Shown here in pieces: positions 24,746 through 33,083 of a stretch of 64,000 nucleotides of DNA. Under the pieces are notes generated by a model, which saw only the letters and a program-made list of their open reading frames with translations, made no database searches and was not told the DNA's origin. Every line of letters starts with the position of its first letter. Within the stretch, counting starts at the first letter, position 1. Origin of the DNA: Opitutaceae bacterium (GTDB lineage: Bacteria > Verrucomicrobiota > Verrucomicrobiia > Opitutales > Opitutaceae); NCBI GenBank assembly GCA_027482185.1, contig JAIXWF010000022.1, positions 806,001 through 870,000 of the forward strand, given 5' to 3'. The translations under genes were made by a program, and so were the position numbers.

Positions 24746-27700
24746 TTAGAAGGTGCCTTTGATGCCGAGGGTGATTTGGACGCCGGTGGTCAGGACCTGG
24801 GAAATGCGGGCGTAGGAAGGGGTCTGCGAACCGAAGCGGAGCAACGTCTCCGGCACGTCGAAGATATTCTGGGCACTGGCGTAGACGAAGAGATTGGCGC
24901 GGAGTTGGTAGTCGACGTTCACGTCGAGGCGCGTGCGGGCTTTGGAGTATTCGTAGGCGTCGGGGCCGAAGGCGGCGACGCGACCGAGGCGTTGTTCGCC
25001 GCGGTAGTTCCATTTGAGCATCACGCTGAACGGCCGGCGGGTGTAATCGAGGCCCCAGTTGGCGCTCTCCGGAATGAAGCCGCTGAAGTCGGAGTCGCGG
25101 CCGCCTTGCAGCTTCAGTTTCGTGCCGTTGGCGAAGACGCTGAAGTGACGGCCCCAGGCGCCGAGAAGGAGCAGCGAGTGGCGGGCGTTGAACTCGATGC
25201 CGTCGACGCGCGCGGTGCCGGGAACGTTGAAGGCGGTCGTGATTTGCCAGCCGACATAGCGCGGATCGAGTTCGAGCAACTCAAGGTCGGCGACGGTGGC
25301 GACTTTCACGGCGTCGCCGAAGAAATCGCGGATTTCTTTGCGGAATGCGCCGATGCTGAACAGGCCGCCCTGCGGCGTGTAGTATTCGAGGGAGAGGTCG
25401 TAGTTGTCGCCCGTCCATGGCCGCAGGCCGGTGTTGCGCGTGGTGATGCGGCCGGGGATCTGGCCGGGGTCGGGGGTGGAGTTGCCGAAGTCGGTTTCGT
25501 CGACGGTGGTGTTGGGGACGATGCTCGAGAAATCGGGGCGGCCGTAGGTCTTGGCGTAGGCGGCGCGGGCGAGGAGGTTTTCGCGGATCTGCCAAGTGAG
25601 GTGCAGGCTCGGATAGGTGCCGTCGTAGGTGCGCGAAGCCTTGGTGCCGCGTTCCCGGCGCGTGACGGCGAGTTCTTGCAACGATCCGGCGGCCCCGGCC
25701 TCGGGGCGGCGGATGCGGGCGCCGGTGGCGGTGCGGGCGAAGGTGCCGTCGGCGTTGCGCACCCAGACGGCATTCGGGTCGTTGCGGATGCCTTCGCCGG
25801 CGGCGTCGGTGCGTTCGTAGCGGAGGCCGGTGAGAACTTTCAGGCGGTTGCGGAAGAGGCCGAGTTCGGCCTGCAGGTAGCCGGCGTTCACGTTTTCCTG
25901 CAGCCACTCGGAGTTGTTGAGGCGGAAGAGTTCCTCGGCGGTCGCCTGCGCGGCGGTCTTGGAAAAGAGATTCGGGTTGGCTTGGAACGCGCGGAGGGCG
26001 TTCGCGGTGGAGACATAGGGCAGGTTCCGGAAACCGAAGTTTTCCGGTTGGTTCACGTAGACCGAATTGCGGAAGAGCGCGGGCGAATCGGGCGTCGCGG
26101 GGTTTCCGTCGGGGCCGTTGTAGTTCCAGTTGATGCTTTCACGGCGGACATCGCGGGTCTGCTCGCGGCGCAGGCCGCCGACTTGGAGCGCGGCGGGGAA
26201 GGACAGGGCCGGCAGGGTTTTCCGCACGTCCAATTTGCCGTTGGCGAGGCCGTCACGGATGACGCGCGGGGTGGAAGTCGCGGAGTTGACCTGGTAATTG
26301 TCGAGGTTGGCAAGGTCGAAGGGCCGCCCGGCGTTGTCGAAGACTTGGATCGACTGGGGGCGGACGTCGTCGATCGCCGCGAAGCTCACGCGGACCGGCA
26401 CGCGGTTGGTGATCACGAGCGCGCGGAAACGGCCGTGGATCGTGTCCTGGTAGCCGCCGGAGGAATTCGAGAAACCGAGGGCGGCGACGACGCGCCAGTC
26501 GCCGTCGTCGTAGCGGTAGCGCAGGCCGACGGCCTCGGTGTCGAGTTGCTGGCGGACGCCGGCGCCGCCGTTGCCGATGGTGATCGCGCCGCGACCGGTG
26601 GCGCCGGAGGTGAAGTTGTCGCCGAACGTGAGCGGTACACCGTCGGCGGGGGTGGGTACGCCGTTGGTGCCGGTGGTCAGGGAGAGGGAGGCATTGGAGC
26701 GGTCGGAGACGAAGCGGCTGCGCTCCAGATTGAGGGAGAGCACGCCGTTGCGCGTCGGACGCCAGTCGGCCTTGAGGCCGACGGCATTGCGGGCGTTGGT
26801 GCGGGGCACGCTGTTGAGCTGGAAGGATTGCAGGTAGGGCCGGCTGATGGAGGCGCCGGCCACGCCGGTCGCGGCGGTGCTGAAACCGCGCGGCACCCAC
26901 TGCATCTCGATGAAGCGGTTCTGGCTTTGGCCGGTGACAACGAGGCCGAAGTTTTTCGTGACCGGCAACGTGTAGTCGAAGGTGAAACTCGGCAGGGTCT
27001 TGTAGACGCGCTCGTCGGTCGTGTGCGGCATTTTGCGGAGGCGGGCGGTGCGGTGGTTCCCGGAGATGCCGATGCTGTAGCGGAGCTGGGCGTTTTTGCG
27101 CTCGAAGGCGCTCTTGCTGACCATGTCGATCGAGCCGGCCATGGAGTCGGCGGGCGTCGAGGGCGTCGGGACCTTGGTCACCTCGAGCCGGGCGATGTTG
27201 TTGATTGAAACCTGGGTGAACTGGAACACGCGCGACGAGCCCTGCGGGTTGCCGGTATTGGCCATCTGGAGACCGTCGCCGGAGACGACGGCCTGCGCCG
27301 TCGGAAATCCCCGAACGGAAACGGAAGCGACCGAACCGCCGGACTCGCGGTCGTATTCGGCGGTGATACCCGGCATGAACTTCAGGAACTCGCCGACATT
27401 GCCGTCCATCACGTCGCCCAGGGCATCGGCCGCGACGACATTCTTGATGTTGGGCGCGAAACGCTGCTCGTTGATGGCAATGGCCGCGCCGTCGGTCTCG
27501 CGGGCGGTCGAGACCTTGAAGGCGTCGAGTTTGACCGTGCCTGAGGCATCGGTGCCATAGCGGGCGGCGCTGGTGAGGCCGATGTCCTGCTCGACGATGT
27601 CGCCGGCGCGGATCGTGACGGGGACGAGGAGCGGATCGAGGCCGGTGAAAAATACTTGGAGAACCGCCGGGCCGACCGGCAAACCGGTCAGGCGATAGCT

Positions 27701-27919
27701 GCCGCTTTGGTCGGTGAAAACAGCTCGCTCGGTGCCCTGAAGGGTGATGCGGGCGTTGTTGAGATACTGACCGGTCGCGACGTTTTGCACGCGACCGGTG
27801 ACGGCACCCGTGGTTTGCGCGACGGACGAATCCGCGGCGGCCGAGACGACGCGGGGCATGGCGCCGAGCAGAGCCAGACAGCTGGCCGCAAACAGAGACA
27901 AGCGAGATGGGGTAGGCAT
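24746..27919 (-). CDS. TonB-dependent receptor with carboxypeptidase-regulatory-like N-domain
   Basis: 1,057-residue outer-membrane active transporter. Signal peptide MPTPSRLSLFAASCLALLGA plus following residues; this ATG (27919) is preferred to 27988 because of the signal. CarboxypepD_reg-like domain at about 40-115 (GAVTGRVQNVATGQYLNNAR, FTDQSGSYRLTGLPVGPAVL). TonB-box-like VKLDAFKVST follows. The plug domain has NVGEFLKFMPGITAEYDRESG, VSVRGFPTAQ and IARLEVTKVPTPSTPADSMA. A ~22-strand barrel region ends in a terminal Phe (LGIKGTF). The type is common in Opitutaceae, probably for oligosaccharide or siderophore uptake; the substrate is not predictable. No dedicated substrate-binding lipoprotein is adjacent. 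It is flanked by 84-bp direct repeats. Confidence 0.93.
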   Translation of the reverse strand: MPTPSRLSLFAASCLALLGAMPRVVSAAADSSVAQTTGAVTGRVQNVATGQYLNNARITLQGTERAVFTDQSGSYRLTGLPVGPAVLQVFFTGLDPLLVPVTIRAGDIVEQDIGLTSAARYGTDASGTVKLDAFKVSTARETDGAAIAINEQRFAPNIKNVVAADALGDVMDGNVGEFLKFMPGITAEYDRESGGSVASVSVRGFPTAQAVVSGDGLQMANTGNPQGSSRVFQFTQVSINNIARLEVTKVPTPSTPADSMAGSIDMVSKSAFERKNAQLRYSIGISGNHRTARLRKMPHTTDERVYKTLPSFTFDYTLPVTKNFGLVVTGQSQNRFIEMQWVPRGFSTAATGVAGASISRPYLQSFQLNSVPRTNARNAVGLKADWRPTRNGVLSLNLERSRFVSDRSNASLSLTTGTNGVPTPADGVPLTFGDNFTSGATGRGAITIGNGGAGVRQQLDTEAVGLRYRYDDGDWRVVAALGFSNSSGGYQDTIHGRFRALVITNRVPVRVSFAAIDDVRPQSIQVFDNAGRPFDLANLDNYQVNSATSTPRVIRDGLANGKLDVRKTLPALSFPAALQVGGLRREQTRDVRRESINWNYNGPDGNPATPDSPALFRNSVYVNQPENFGFRNLPYVSTANALRAFQANPNLFSKTAAQATAEELFRLNNSEWLQENVNAGYLQAELGLFRNRLKVLTGLRYERTDAAGEGIRNDPNAVWVRNADGTFARTATGARIRRPEAGAAGSLQELAVTRRERGTKASRTYDGTYPSLHLTWQIRENLLARAAYAKTYGRPDFSSIVPNTTVDETDFGNSTPDPGQIPGRITTRNTGLRPWTGDNYDLSLEYYTPQGGLFSIGAFRKEIRDFFGDAVKVATVADLELLELDPRYVGWQITTAFNVPGTARVDGIEFNARHSLLLLGAWGRHFSVFANGTKLKLQGGRDSDFSGFIPESANWGLDYTRRPFSVMLKWNYRGEQRLGRVAAFGPDAYEYSKARTRLDVNVDYQLRANLFVYASAQNIFDVPETLLRFGSQTPSYARISQVLTTGVQITLGIKGTF

Positions 27920-28239
27920 GGGGAGGCTGGGGCGCACGAGGCCGAGAAAGCGGCTCCGGCGATTGGATGGGCCGAGCGTCTGGCGCACGGATGGGGTTCG
28001 TCCGGGATATGTGGCGACGGTTGGCGATCAAGGGGAAAGCAACAGCCGGATGCCTTGGCGCGAAGCGCCGGCACCGAGCGGAGGCGCAACCGGCAGAAGA
28101 GCCGCGGCCAGAAAGTCCGGATGATCGAGACAAAGAAGCACCGCGCGAAGCACAGGGCGCGGCGCGGATGCGGCGGCGGGGCGGTACGGAATAGGCCCCG
28201 GAATAGGCCCGGGGTGAAGCCCCGGGCTACGGGGGCGGG
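27920..28239. other. Intergenic region upstream of the TonB receptor
   Basis: 320 bp between the TonB receptor start and the penicillin-acylase stop (both minus strand). It should hold the receptor promoter. Most of its left part is the second copy of the RF-gene 3' end (28084-28167), followed by a GC-rich hairpin. No further gene is seen. Confidence 0.6.
28084..28232. repeat. Direct repeat flanking the TonB receptor, copy 2 (RF-domain gene remnant)
   Basis: 28084-28167 repeats the last third of the RF-domain gene (2 mismatches in 84). In the plus frame it still reads NRQKSRGQKVRMIETKKHRA, but it has no upstream GGQ domain. It ends with the hairpin TAGGCCCGGGG TGAAG CCCCGGGCTA at 28204-28229, also present after copy 1 in a diverged form. 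Confidence 0.9.
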
Positions 28240-30468
28240 CTACTGGCCCGGTTGGTAGCGGCGGACGGCGGCGCGTTCGATGTCCTCGCGGTAGTAGAGC
28301 GCGTCCTTGAATTTGCCCTGGGCGTAGAGCTCGGCCTGGTTGTTGAAATAGGGGGAGCGCGGGTCGCCGCTGACGCCGCCGGCGAGGATGGTCTTGGCTT
28401 TGACGCGGGGACCGAATTCCACGGCGGCAACGAAGCTGTTGCCGCGGTTGCCATAGATGCGCTTGGTGCCGGTGTCGGCGGCGGTGCCGAAGGCGGCGAG
28501 CGAACCCCAGGCCGAGGGGGCGAAGCCGATGGGCAGGCTGGGTTTGCTGTCGTCGTGCACGGGCTTCACGTCGCCGCTCAGGCGCTGGAAACGGTTGATC
28601 TCGCCCCACGGCGTCTGCCAGGAGCCGAAATCCCGCTCGAGCCGCGTGCGGGTCCGGTCGAGGGCGGCGAGGCGGTCGGCGGTGGTGAGACGGTCGCGCA
28701 GGAACTCGTGCACGACGGCGTCCTCGGCCTTGATCCGGTCGGCGAACGTTGCCGCCAGATCCTGCGCCCAGAGGATCGCGAGCGCGGCGGGCACGGAGCC
28801 GACGGACGTATTGAAATCCCAATTACGCAACGTCCCGACCGGCCCGGCGAGGCGGGTCCGGAGCGGATCGGCCGCGGGCAGCGCGTCGAAGGCGGCGAAA
28901 AGCGGCGGCAGCAGGAATTCGAAGGCCGCCAGCCGAGGGTCGTACGCGGCGGCGATCAGCGCATCGAGGGTGAAGGCGCGCTCGCGGTCGAGGACGCGGA
29001 CGGCGTTGAGGCCGCGGGGATTCTCGGCGCCGTAGGCGGGGTTGGTCGTGCGCCACATATAGGATGCGTAGGCCTCGCGCTTCGGGCTCGCGGCGCCGGC
29101 GGCGGCGAAGGGCCAGTTGTTTGTATTCTGGATCCAGCCGGTGGCGGGATTGCGCAGCGCGATTAGGTCGTCGAGCGCGTGCAGGCCGCGCCAATCGTTC
29201 GCCGGGACGGTGCCGTCGACCGGCCGGCGCCAGTCGAGCGCGGGGTCGCGCACGGGCACGAAGTTGCCGTGGAAGTAGGCGATGGTGCCGTCGGCGTCGG
29301 CGTAGACGGTGTTGTTGGAGGAATTCGTCCGCAGCTCCATCGTGCGGCGGAACTCGGCATAGGTGCGCGCCTTGGTGCGGAGGTACGACTGCGAGAGCGC
29401 ATCGACCGGCGAAAACATGAGGCCGACGGTGATCCATTTGCCGTTGTCCTTGCGGATGACGGGGCCGCGATGGTTGGACCAGGCGGTGACGGTGCGGACG
29501 GCCCGGCCGCCGTCGGCGGTGCGGTAGGGCAACGCGATCGTCCGCGCCGCGAAGGGGCGAAGCTCGGTGCCGTAGCGGAAATGGGGGTGGCCTTCCGGCT
29601 CGGCCACGGTCTCGGCCCATTCGTCGATGACGTCGGCGCCGCCGGACGTGTGCATCCAGCCTACGCGGTCGTTGAAACCCTGATACACGAAGAACTGGCC
29701 CCAGGTCACGGCGCCGTAGGCGTCGAGTCCGGCCGCGCTTGCGACGTGGATCTCGGGCCGGAAATAGAACGACGTGTGCGGGTTGATCATCAGGAGCGCA
29801 TGGCCGGAGGCGCTGCGGGCGGGGGAGATCGCGAAGCCGTTCGAACCGCGGGATTCGGGCAACGTAGGCCGGGCGGCGGGGGCGGGTTTCGGTGCGGCGG
29901 TCGCGGTCGGCGGCAATCCGTAGAACGCCGCGAGCGGGGGCAGCGCAAGGGATTCGATGTCGCCGCCGATGCTGCCCTCGGTGAAGGAGAGCGCCATCCA
30001 CGGCTCGAAGCGCGCGATGAGTTTCGGTTTCACTTCCGGGTGCGTGTGCAGGAAAAAGTTCAGGCCGTCGGCAAACGCCTGCATGAGTTCGCGGAGCCAA
30101 GCCGGGCTCGCGGCGTAGCGCGCCTGCAGGTCCGCGGGATCGACGAAGAGCCGCATGCGCAGGTCGGAGGCGAGGGCGGACTCGCCGTCGAGCTCCGCGC
30201 GCCGGCCGAGGGCGTCGATGTAGTTCTGCTCGATCCGGTTGAAGTCGTCTTCGGCCTGGGCGTAGAGGAGGCCGAAAACGGCGTCGGCGTCGGACTTTCC
30301 GTAAACATGCGCGATGCCCCAAGTGTCGCGGAAGATCGTGACGCGGCCCGCCTGTTCGCGCCAGCGGTCGGTTTCCGCGCGATCGGGCGCGGCGAGTGCG
30401 GCGACCGCGACGCAGAGGCAGAGGCACGCAGAGACGACGGACTTCCGGGCAGGGAGGGACAGGGACAT
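28240..30468 (-). CDS. Penicillin acylase (S45) family amidohydrolase
   Basis: 742-residue Ntn-hydrolase precursor, exported (signal peptide MSLSLPARKSVVSACLCLCVAVAALAA). The alpha-chain region shows TIFRDTWGIAHVYGKSDADA and a FGLLYAQAEDDFNRIEQNYI block. The autocatalytic cleavage site and nucleophile Ser (about residue 209) are in ESRGSNGFAISP. The beta chain shows ALLMINPHTSF, then AVTWGQFFVYQGFNDRVGWMHT, and NNTVYADADGTIAYFHGN. The family includes penicillin G, cephalosporin and acyl-homoserine-lactone acylases; this one resembles the long 'acylase' branch, so a role in cleaving N-acyl compounds is likely but the substrate is open. Same strand as the TonB receptor, 320 bp upstream of it. 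Confidence 0.9.
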   Translation of the reverse strand: MSLSLPARKSVVSACLCLCVAVAALAAPDRAETDRWREQAGRVTIFRDTWGIAHVYGKSDADAVFGLLYAQAEDDFNRIEQNYIDALGRRAELDGESALASDLRMRLFVDPADLQARYAASPAWLRELMQAFADGLNFFLHTHPEVKPKLIARFEPWMALSFTEGSIGGDIESLALPPLAAFYGLPPTATAAPKPAPAARPTLPESRGSNGFAISPARSASGHALLMINPHTSFYFRPEIHVASAAGLDAYGAVTWGQFFVYQGFNDRVGWMHTSGGADVIDEWAETVAEPEGHPHFRYGTELRPFAARTIALPYRTADGGRAVRTVTAWSNHRGPVIRKDNGKWITVGLMFSPVDALSQSYLRTKARTYAEFRRTMELRTNSSNNTVYADADGTIAYFHGNFVPVRDPALDWRRPVDGTVPANDWRGLHALDDLIALRNPATGWIQNTNNWPFAAAGAASPKREAYASYMWRTTNPAYGAENPRGLNAVRVLDRERAFTLDALIAAAYDPRLAAFEFLLPPLFAAFDALPAADPLRTRLAGPVGTLRNWDFNTSVGSVPAALAILWAQDLAATFADRIKAEDAVVHEFLRDRLTTADRLAALDRTRTRLERDFGSWQTPWGEINRFQRLSGDVKPVHDDSKPSLPIGFAPSAWGSLAAFGTAADTGTKRIYGNRGNSFVAAVEFGPRVKAKTILAGGVSGDPRSPYFNNQAELYAQGKFKDALYYREDIERAAVRRYQPGQ

Positions 30469-30540
30469 GTGAAAGAGAGAAAGAGAAGAGGGGGAGGCGG
30501 GAGACGGAAACGTCAGCGGCGGGACGGGACCGCGGTCCGG

Positions 30541-31374
30541 TCAGGCGGCGTGCACGGCGTCGCCGACAGAAATGCGGCCGTGTTTGGTTTCGTGGATCAG
30601 ATTTTGGCCGAAGTTGACGTCGGTCGGCTTGGCCGCATCGCGGCGGTAGCGAGCGAGGGTGCGCAGCGGCTCGGGGCCGCGTTCGCCGGTCTGCTGATCC
30701 GTCGTGGTCAAAATGCAGCGGGCGCAGGGGCCGCCGGCGCGGAAGACGGCGGAGCCGATCCGCAGGGTCGGCCAGGTGTCCTCGGCGAAGGCGGGGCAGC
30801 CGGAGAGGACGACGTTCGCGCGGAAGCGGTCCAACGGCACGGGTTCCTCGCCGGCGGCGACGAGCCGGTCGTTGAGGTCGGCGAGCGAAGCCTCGCCGAG
30901 GGCGAGGAGCGGGTAGGCGTCGGCGAAGGAGACGAGATCGCCGGGCCGGGCCTTGCCCGGCTTGAGGATGTGGCGGCGGAAGGCGGGGCCGATGCGGACC
31001 AGCCGGCAGACGACGCCGAGCCGGGCTTCGAGCCAGCGGGCGGGGGCGTCGCCGCAGTCCTCGGCTGCCAGGCCCTCGCTGCTCCAGACACTCACGGGCC
31101 GAAGCGGGGCGGCGGGATCGGGCGCGCGGGCGACCGCGAGCGGGGCGGCGTCGGCGTGCCGCAGGATGAGATGGTCGGGCGTGAGGGCGGTGCCGACCAA
31201 GGCCATGCGCGGGTGGGCGCGTTGGGTCAGGAAGCAACCGGCGGCATCGACGACAAGGAAGCGCCGGTCGCCGACGAGGCCTAGATCGTCGAGTTCGGCG
31301 GATGGCACGGCGAAGCCGCCGAGAGACTTGACGGGGTAAAGGAAGAGGCCGGAGACCTGCGCGACGGGAAGCAC
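30541..31374 (-). CDS. MOSC domain-containing protein (mARC-like)
   Basis: 277 residues. Residues 1-120 form the MOSC_N beta-barrel domain (VSGLFLYPVKSLGGFAVPSA, DRRFLVVDAAGCFLTQRAHP). The MOSC domain follows with the sulfur/molybdopterin-ligating Cys in GGPCARCILTTTDQQTGERG. Such proteins are Mo-dependent amidoxime-type reductases or sulfur-carrier proteins in Mo-cofactor metabolism. No ATG is available in frame near the conserved N-terminus; GTG at 31374 (VLPVAQVSGLFLYPVKS) is the best start. It is not in an operon with the penicillin acylase gene (72 bp gap) with any certainty. Confidence 0.88.
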   Translation of the reverse strand: MLPVAQVSGLFLYPVKSLGGFAVPSAELDDLGLVGDRRFLVVDAAGCFLTQRAHPRMALVGTALTPDHLILRHADAAPLAVARAPDPAAPLRPVSVWSSEGLAAEDCGDAPARWLEARLGVVCRLVRIGPAFRRHILKPGKARPGDLVSFADAYPLLALGEASLADLNDRLVAAGEEPVPLDRFRANVVLSGCPAFAEDTWPTLRIGSAVFRAGGPCARCILTTTDQQTGERGPEPLRTLARYRRDAAKPTDVNFGQNLIHETKHGRISVGDAVHAA

Positions 31375-31439
31375 GCGCCGATTGCCCGCCGGACCGCCGG
31401 CGGCGGCAAGGCGAAAGGGACGCGCGGGCGGACCGCGGC

Positions 31440-32186
31440 CTACTTGCCCGCGGCGGCGGCGGACTCCGCCGCGGCGGTGGGCTTGGTCCGGCGCCCGTGA
31501 TAGGAGGCGCGCAGCAGGCCGTAGCCGGGGCGTTCGACGCCGACCGGTGTGAAGCGGATGAACCCCTGCTGGGCGGCGACGCGGACGAGTTCGCCGCGGT
31601 GCTGGACGCCGAGCTTGCGGTGGAGGCCGCGGCGCACGGCGGAGACCGTGGCGACGGTGACGCCGAGTTCTTCCGCGGCGACGACGTCGTCGCAGCCGTC
31701 GCCGATCACGGAGAGGACGACCTGCTCGAAGTTGGTGAGCAGCGCGAAGAGCGCGTTGGCCGTGGCGCGGCTGCGCTGCATGAAGGCGAGGATGGAGGCG
31801 CTCCAATAGCATTTGCCGTCGGCCACGGCGCGGACGGCGGCGGTGAATTGTTCGGGCGACTCGGTGCTGGAATCGAAGACGGCGGGCACGCCGAGATGGC
31901 GGAGGGTGCTGAGCTCGCGGTAGTCGGAGGGGCTGGCGATCACGAGGGTGCGGCGGACCCGCGAGGCGGGGCCCTGGCAAGCCGACAGGAGATCCAGCAC
32001 ATCGCCGCCGAGCTGCGGGCCGACGCCGGTGACGAGGAGATCGTAGCGGGCCGTCGTCAGTTTTTCCTGGGCGGCGGCGACGGTGGCGACGGTTTCGATG
32101 CGGGCGGCGGGGTACACCGCGAGGAGGTGCTGCCGCAGGATCGCGGCATACAGGGTATCGGGCTTCAGGATCAGGATGGCACTCAT
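31440..32186 (-). CDS. LuxR-type regulator with degenerate receiver domain
   Basis: 248 residues. The N-terminal ~120 residues have the receiver alternation (AILILKPDTLYAAILRQHLL), but the expected phospho-acceptor strand reads YDLLVTGVGPQLGG with no Asp. The acidic pocket near the N-terminus is also lost, so it is a pseudo-receiver. The C-terminal HTH (LTNFEQVVLSVIGDGCDDVV, AAEELGVTVATVSAVRRGLH) is a divergent GerE/LuxR-type helix-turn-helix, with a ~30-residue Arg/Ala tail. It is the last gene of the left signalling operon, 169 bp after the previous gene. Control is probably by protein contact or ligand rather than aspartyl phosphorylation. Confidence 0.82.
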   Translation of the reverse strand: MSAILILKPDTLYAAILRQHLLAVYPAARIETVATVAAAQEKLTTARYDLLVTGVGPQLGGDVLDLLSACQGPASRVRRTLVIASPSDYRELSTLRHLGVPAVFDSSTESPEQFTAAVRAVADGKCYWSASILAFMQRSRATANALFALLTNFEQVVLSVIGDGCDDVVAAEELGVTVATVSAVRRGLHRKLGVQHRGELVRVAAQQGFIRFTPVGVERPGYGLLRASYHGRRTKPTAAAESAAAAGK

Positions 32187-32355
32187 GGGGAAGACAGGGG
32201 TGACGCTCGGGGGAGGGGCCGGACCGGGGCAGGTGGGAACAGGCCCAGTCGACAGGTGCATCCGGAACCGGTCCGCTGCCGCGGCCAACGGTTCGTCTGT
32301 AATTTTTCCGTATCGGCCGGCGTTGGTCCGCAGACCCGCCGGACGCCGCGCCGGG

Positions 32356-33063
32356 TCAGACGGCGGTATATCGGTAGCCGGACTTGGCGATGACCTCGAC
32401 GCGGGCGCGGAGCGGGATACCGACCGCGGCGCACGAGGCGCAGAGTTTGCCGAGCAGGACGCGCAGGTTGGCGGTTTCGCCGACGAAACGCCGGCCGAGG
32501 ATCTCGTCGAAGAGGCGGTCGTAGGTGACGACCTCGCCCGCGGATTCGGCCAACAGGCGGGCCAGCGCGAGTTCGCGCGGCGTGAGCGCGATGCGGCGCC
32601 GGCCCTTGCGCAGGAGGCGGCGGAGCGGTTCGATCGTCCCGCCGGCGAACGGAAGGTTTGCGAGCGCGGCCGGGTCGGGCCGGAGCACCGAAGGCGGGGC
32701 GGGGCGTGCGCCGAGCCGGGCGAGGTACGCGGCCAGCAGGTCGGGATGCACGGGGTCGCGCAGGACCAGGTCGGCGCCCAGCTCGACGAGCCGGGCCTCG
32801 GTCTGCGGCGGGGTGCCGGCGGCGACGATGACCACGACGAGCGCCGGTTGGCCGCCGGTCTCCTGGCGGACGGCCGCGATCACCTGGTCGGCGAAGCCGT
32901 CGTCGAGCCGGGCGCGCGTGACCACGACCCCGGGGCGATCGGCGGCGAGCCGGCGGAGGAAGACGCGCAACGAGGGGCACTCGATGGCGGGCAGTTTCCG
33001 GCTGTCGCACAGCGCGAGGAGGGCGTGGCGCTCGCTCGCGCGGGAGGCGACCAGGGCGATCAT
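32356..33063 (-). CDS. OmpR/PhoB-type winged-helix protein with pseudo-receiver domain
   Basis: 235 residues. Residues 1-115 fold like a receiver (IALVASRASERHALLALCDS, VVVIVAAGTPPQTEARLVEL, GADLVLRDPVHPDLLAAYLA). The acidic pair and phospho-Asp are replaced (GVVVTRARLDDG), and the final Lys is a Arg. The C-terminal trans_reg_C winged helix is well conserved: LTPRELALARLLAESAGEVV, YDRLFDEILGR, NLRVLLGKLC and the terminal AKSGYRYTAV (usually TVRGVGYRF). It starts 20 bp after the stop of the upstream receiver gene, so it is in the same operon. Confidence 0.83.
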   Translation of the reverse strand: MIALVASRASERHALLALCDSRKLPAIECPSLRVFLRRLAADRPGVVVTRARLDDGFADQVIAAVRQETGGQPALVVVIVAAGTPPQTEARLVELGADLVLRDPVHPDLLAAYLARLGARPAPPSVLRPDPAALANLPFAGGTIEPLRRLLRKGRRRIALTPRELALARLLAESAGEVVTYDRLFDEILGRRFVGETANLRVLLGKLCASCAAVGIPLRARVEVIAKSGYRYTAV

Positions 33064-33083
33064 GTCCGGGGCGGCAATGCGGT

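Noticed and set aside
28056-28167. A second functional RF-domain gene
   Set aside because: Only the basic C-terminal tail is present; the GGQ domain is missing, so it is a remnant or duplicate end.
24540-28232. Insertion sequence carrying the TonB receptor
   Set aside because: No transposase gene or terminal inverted repeats are present; only direct repeats derived from a neighbouring gene.
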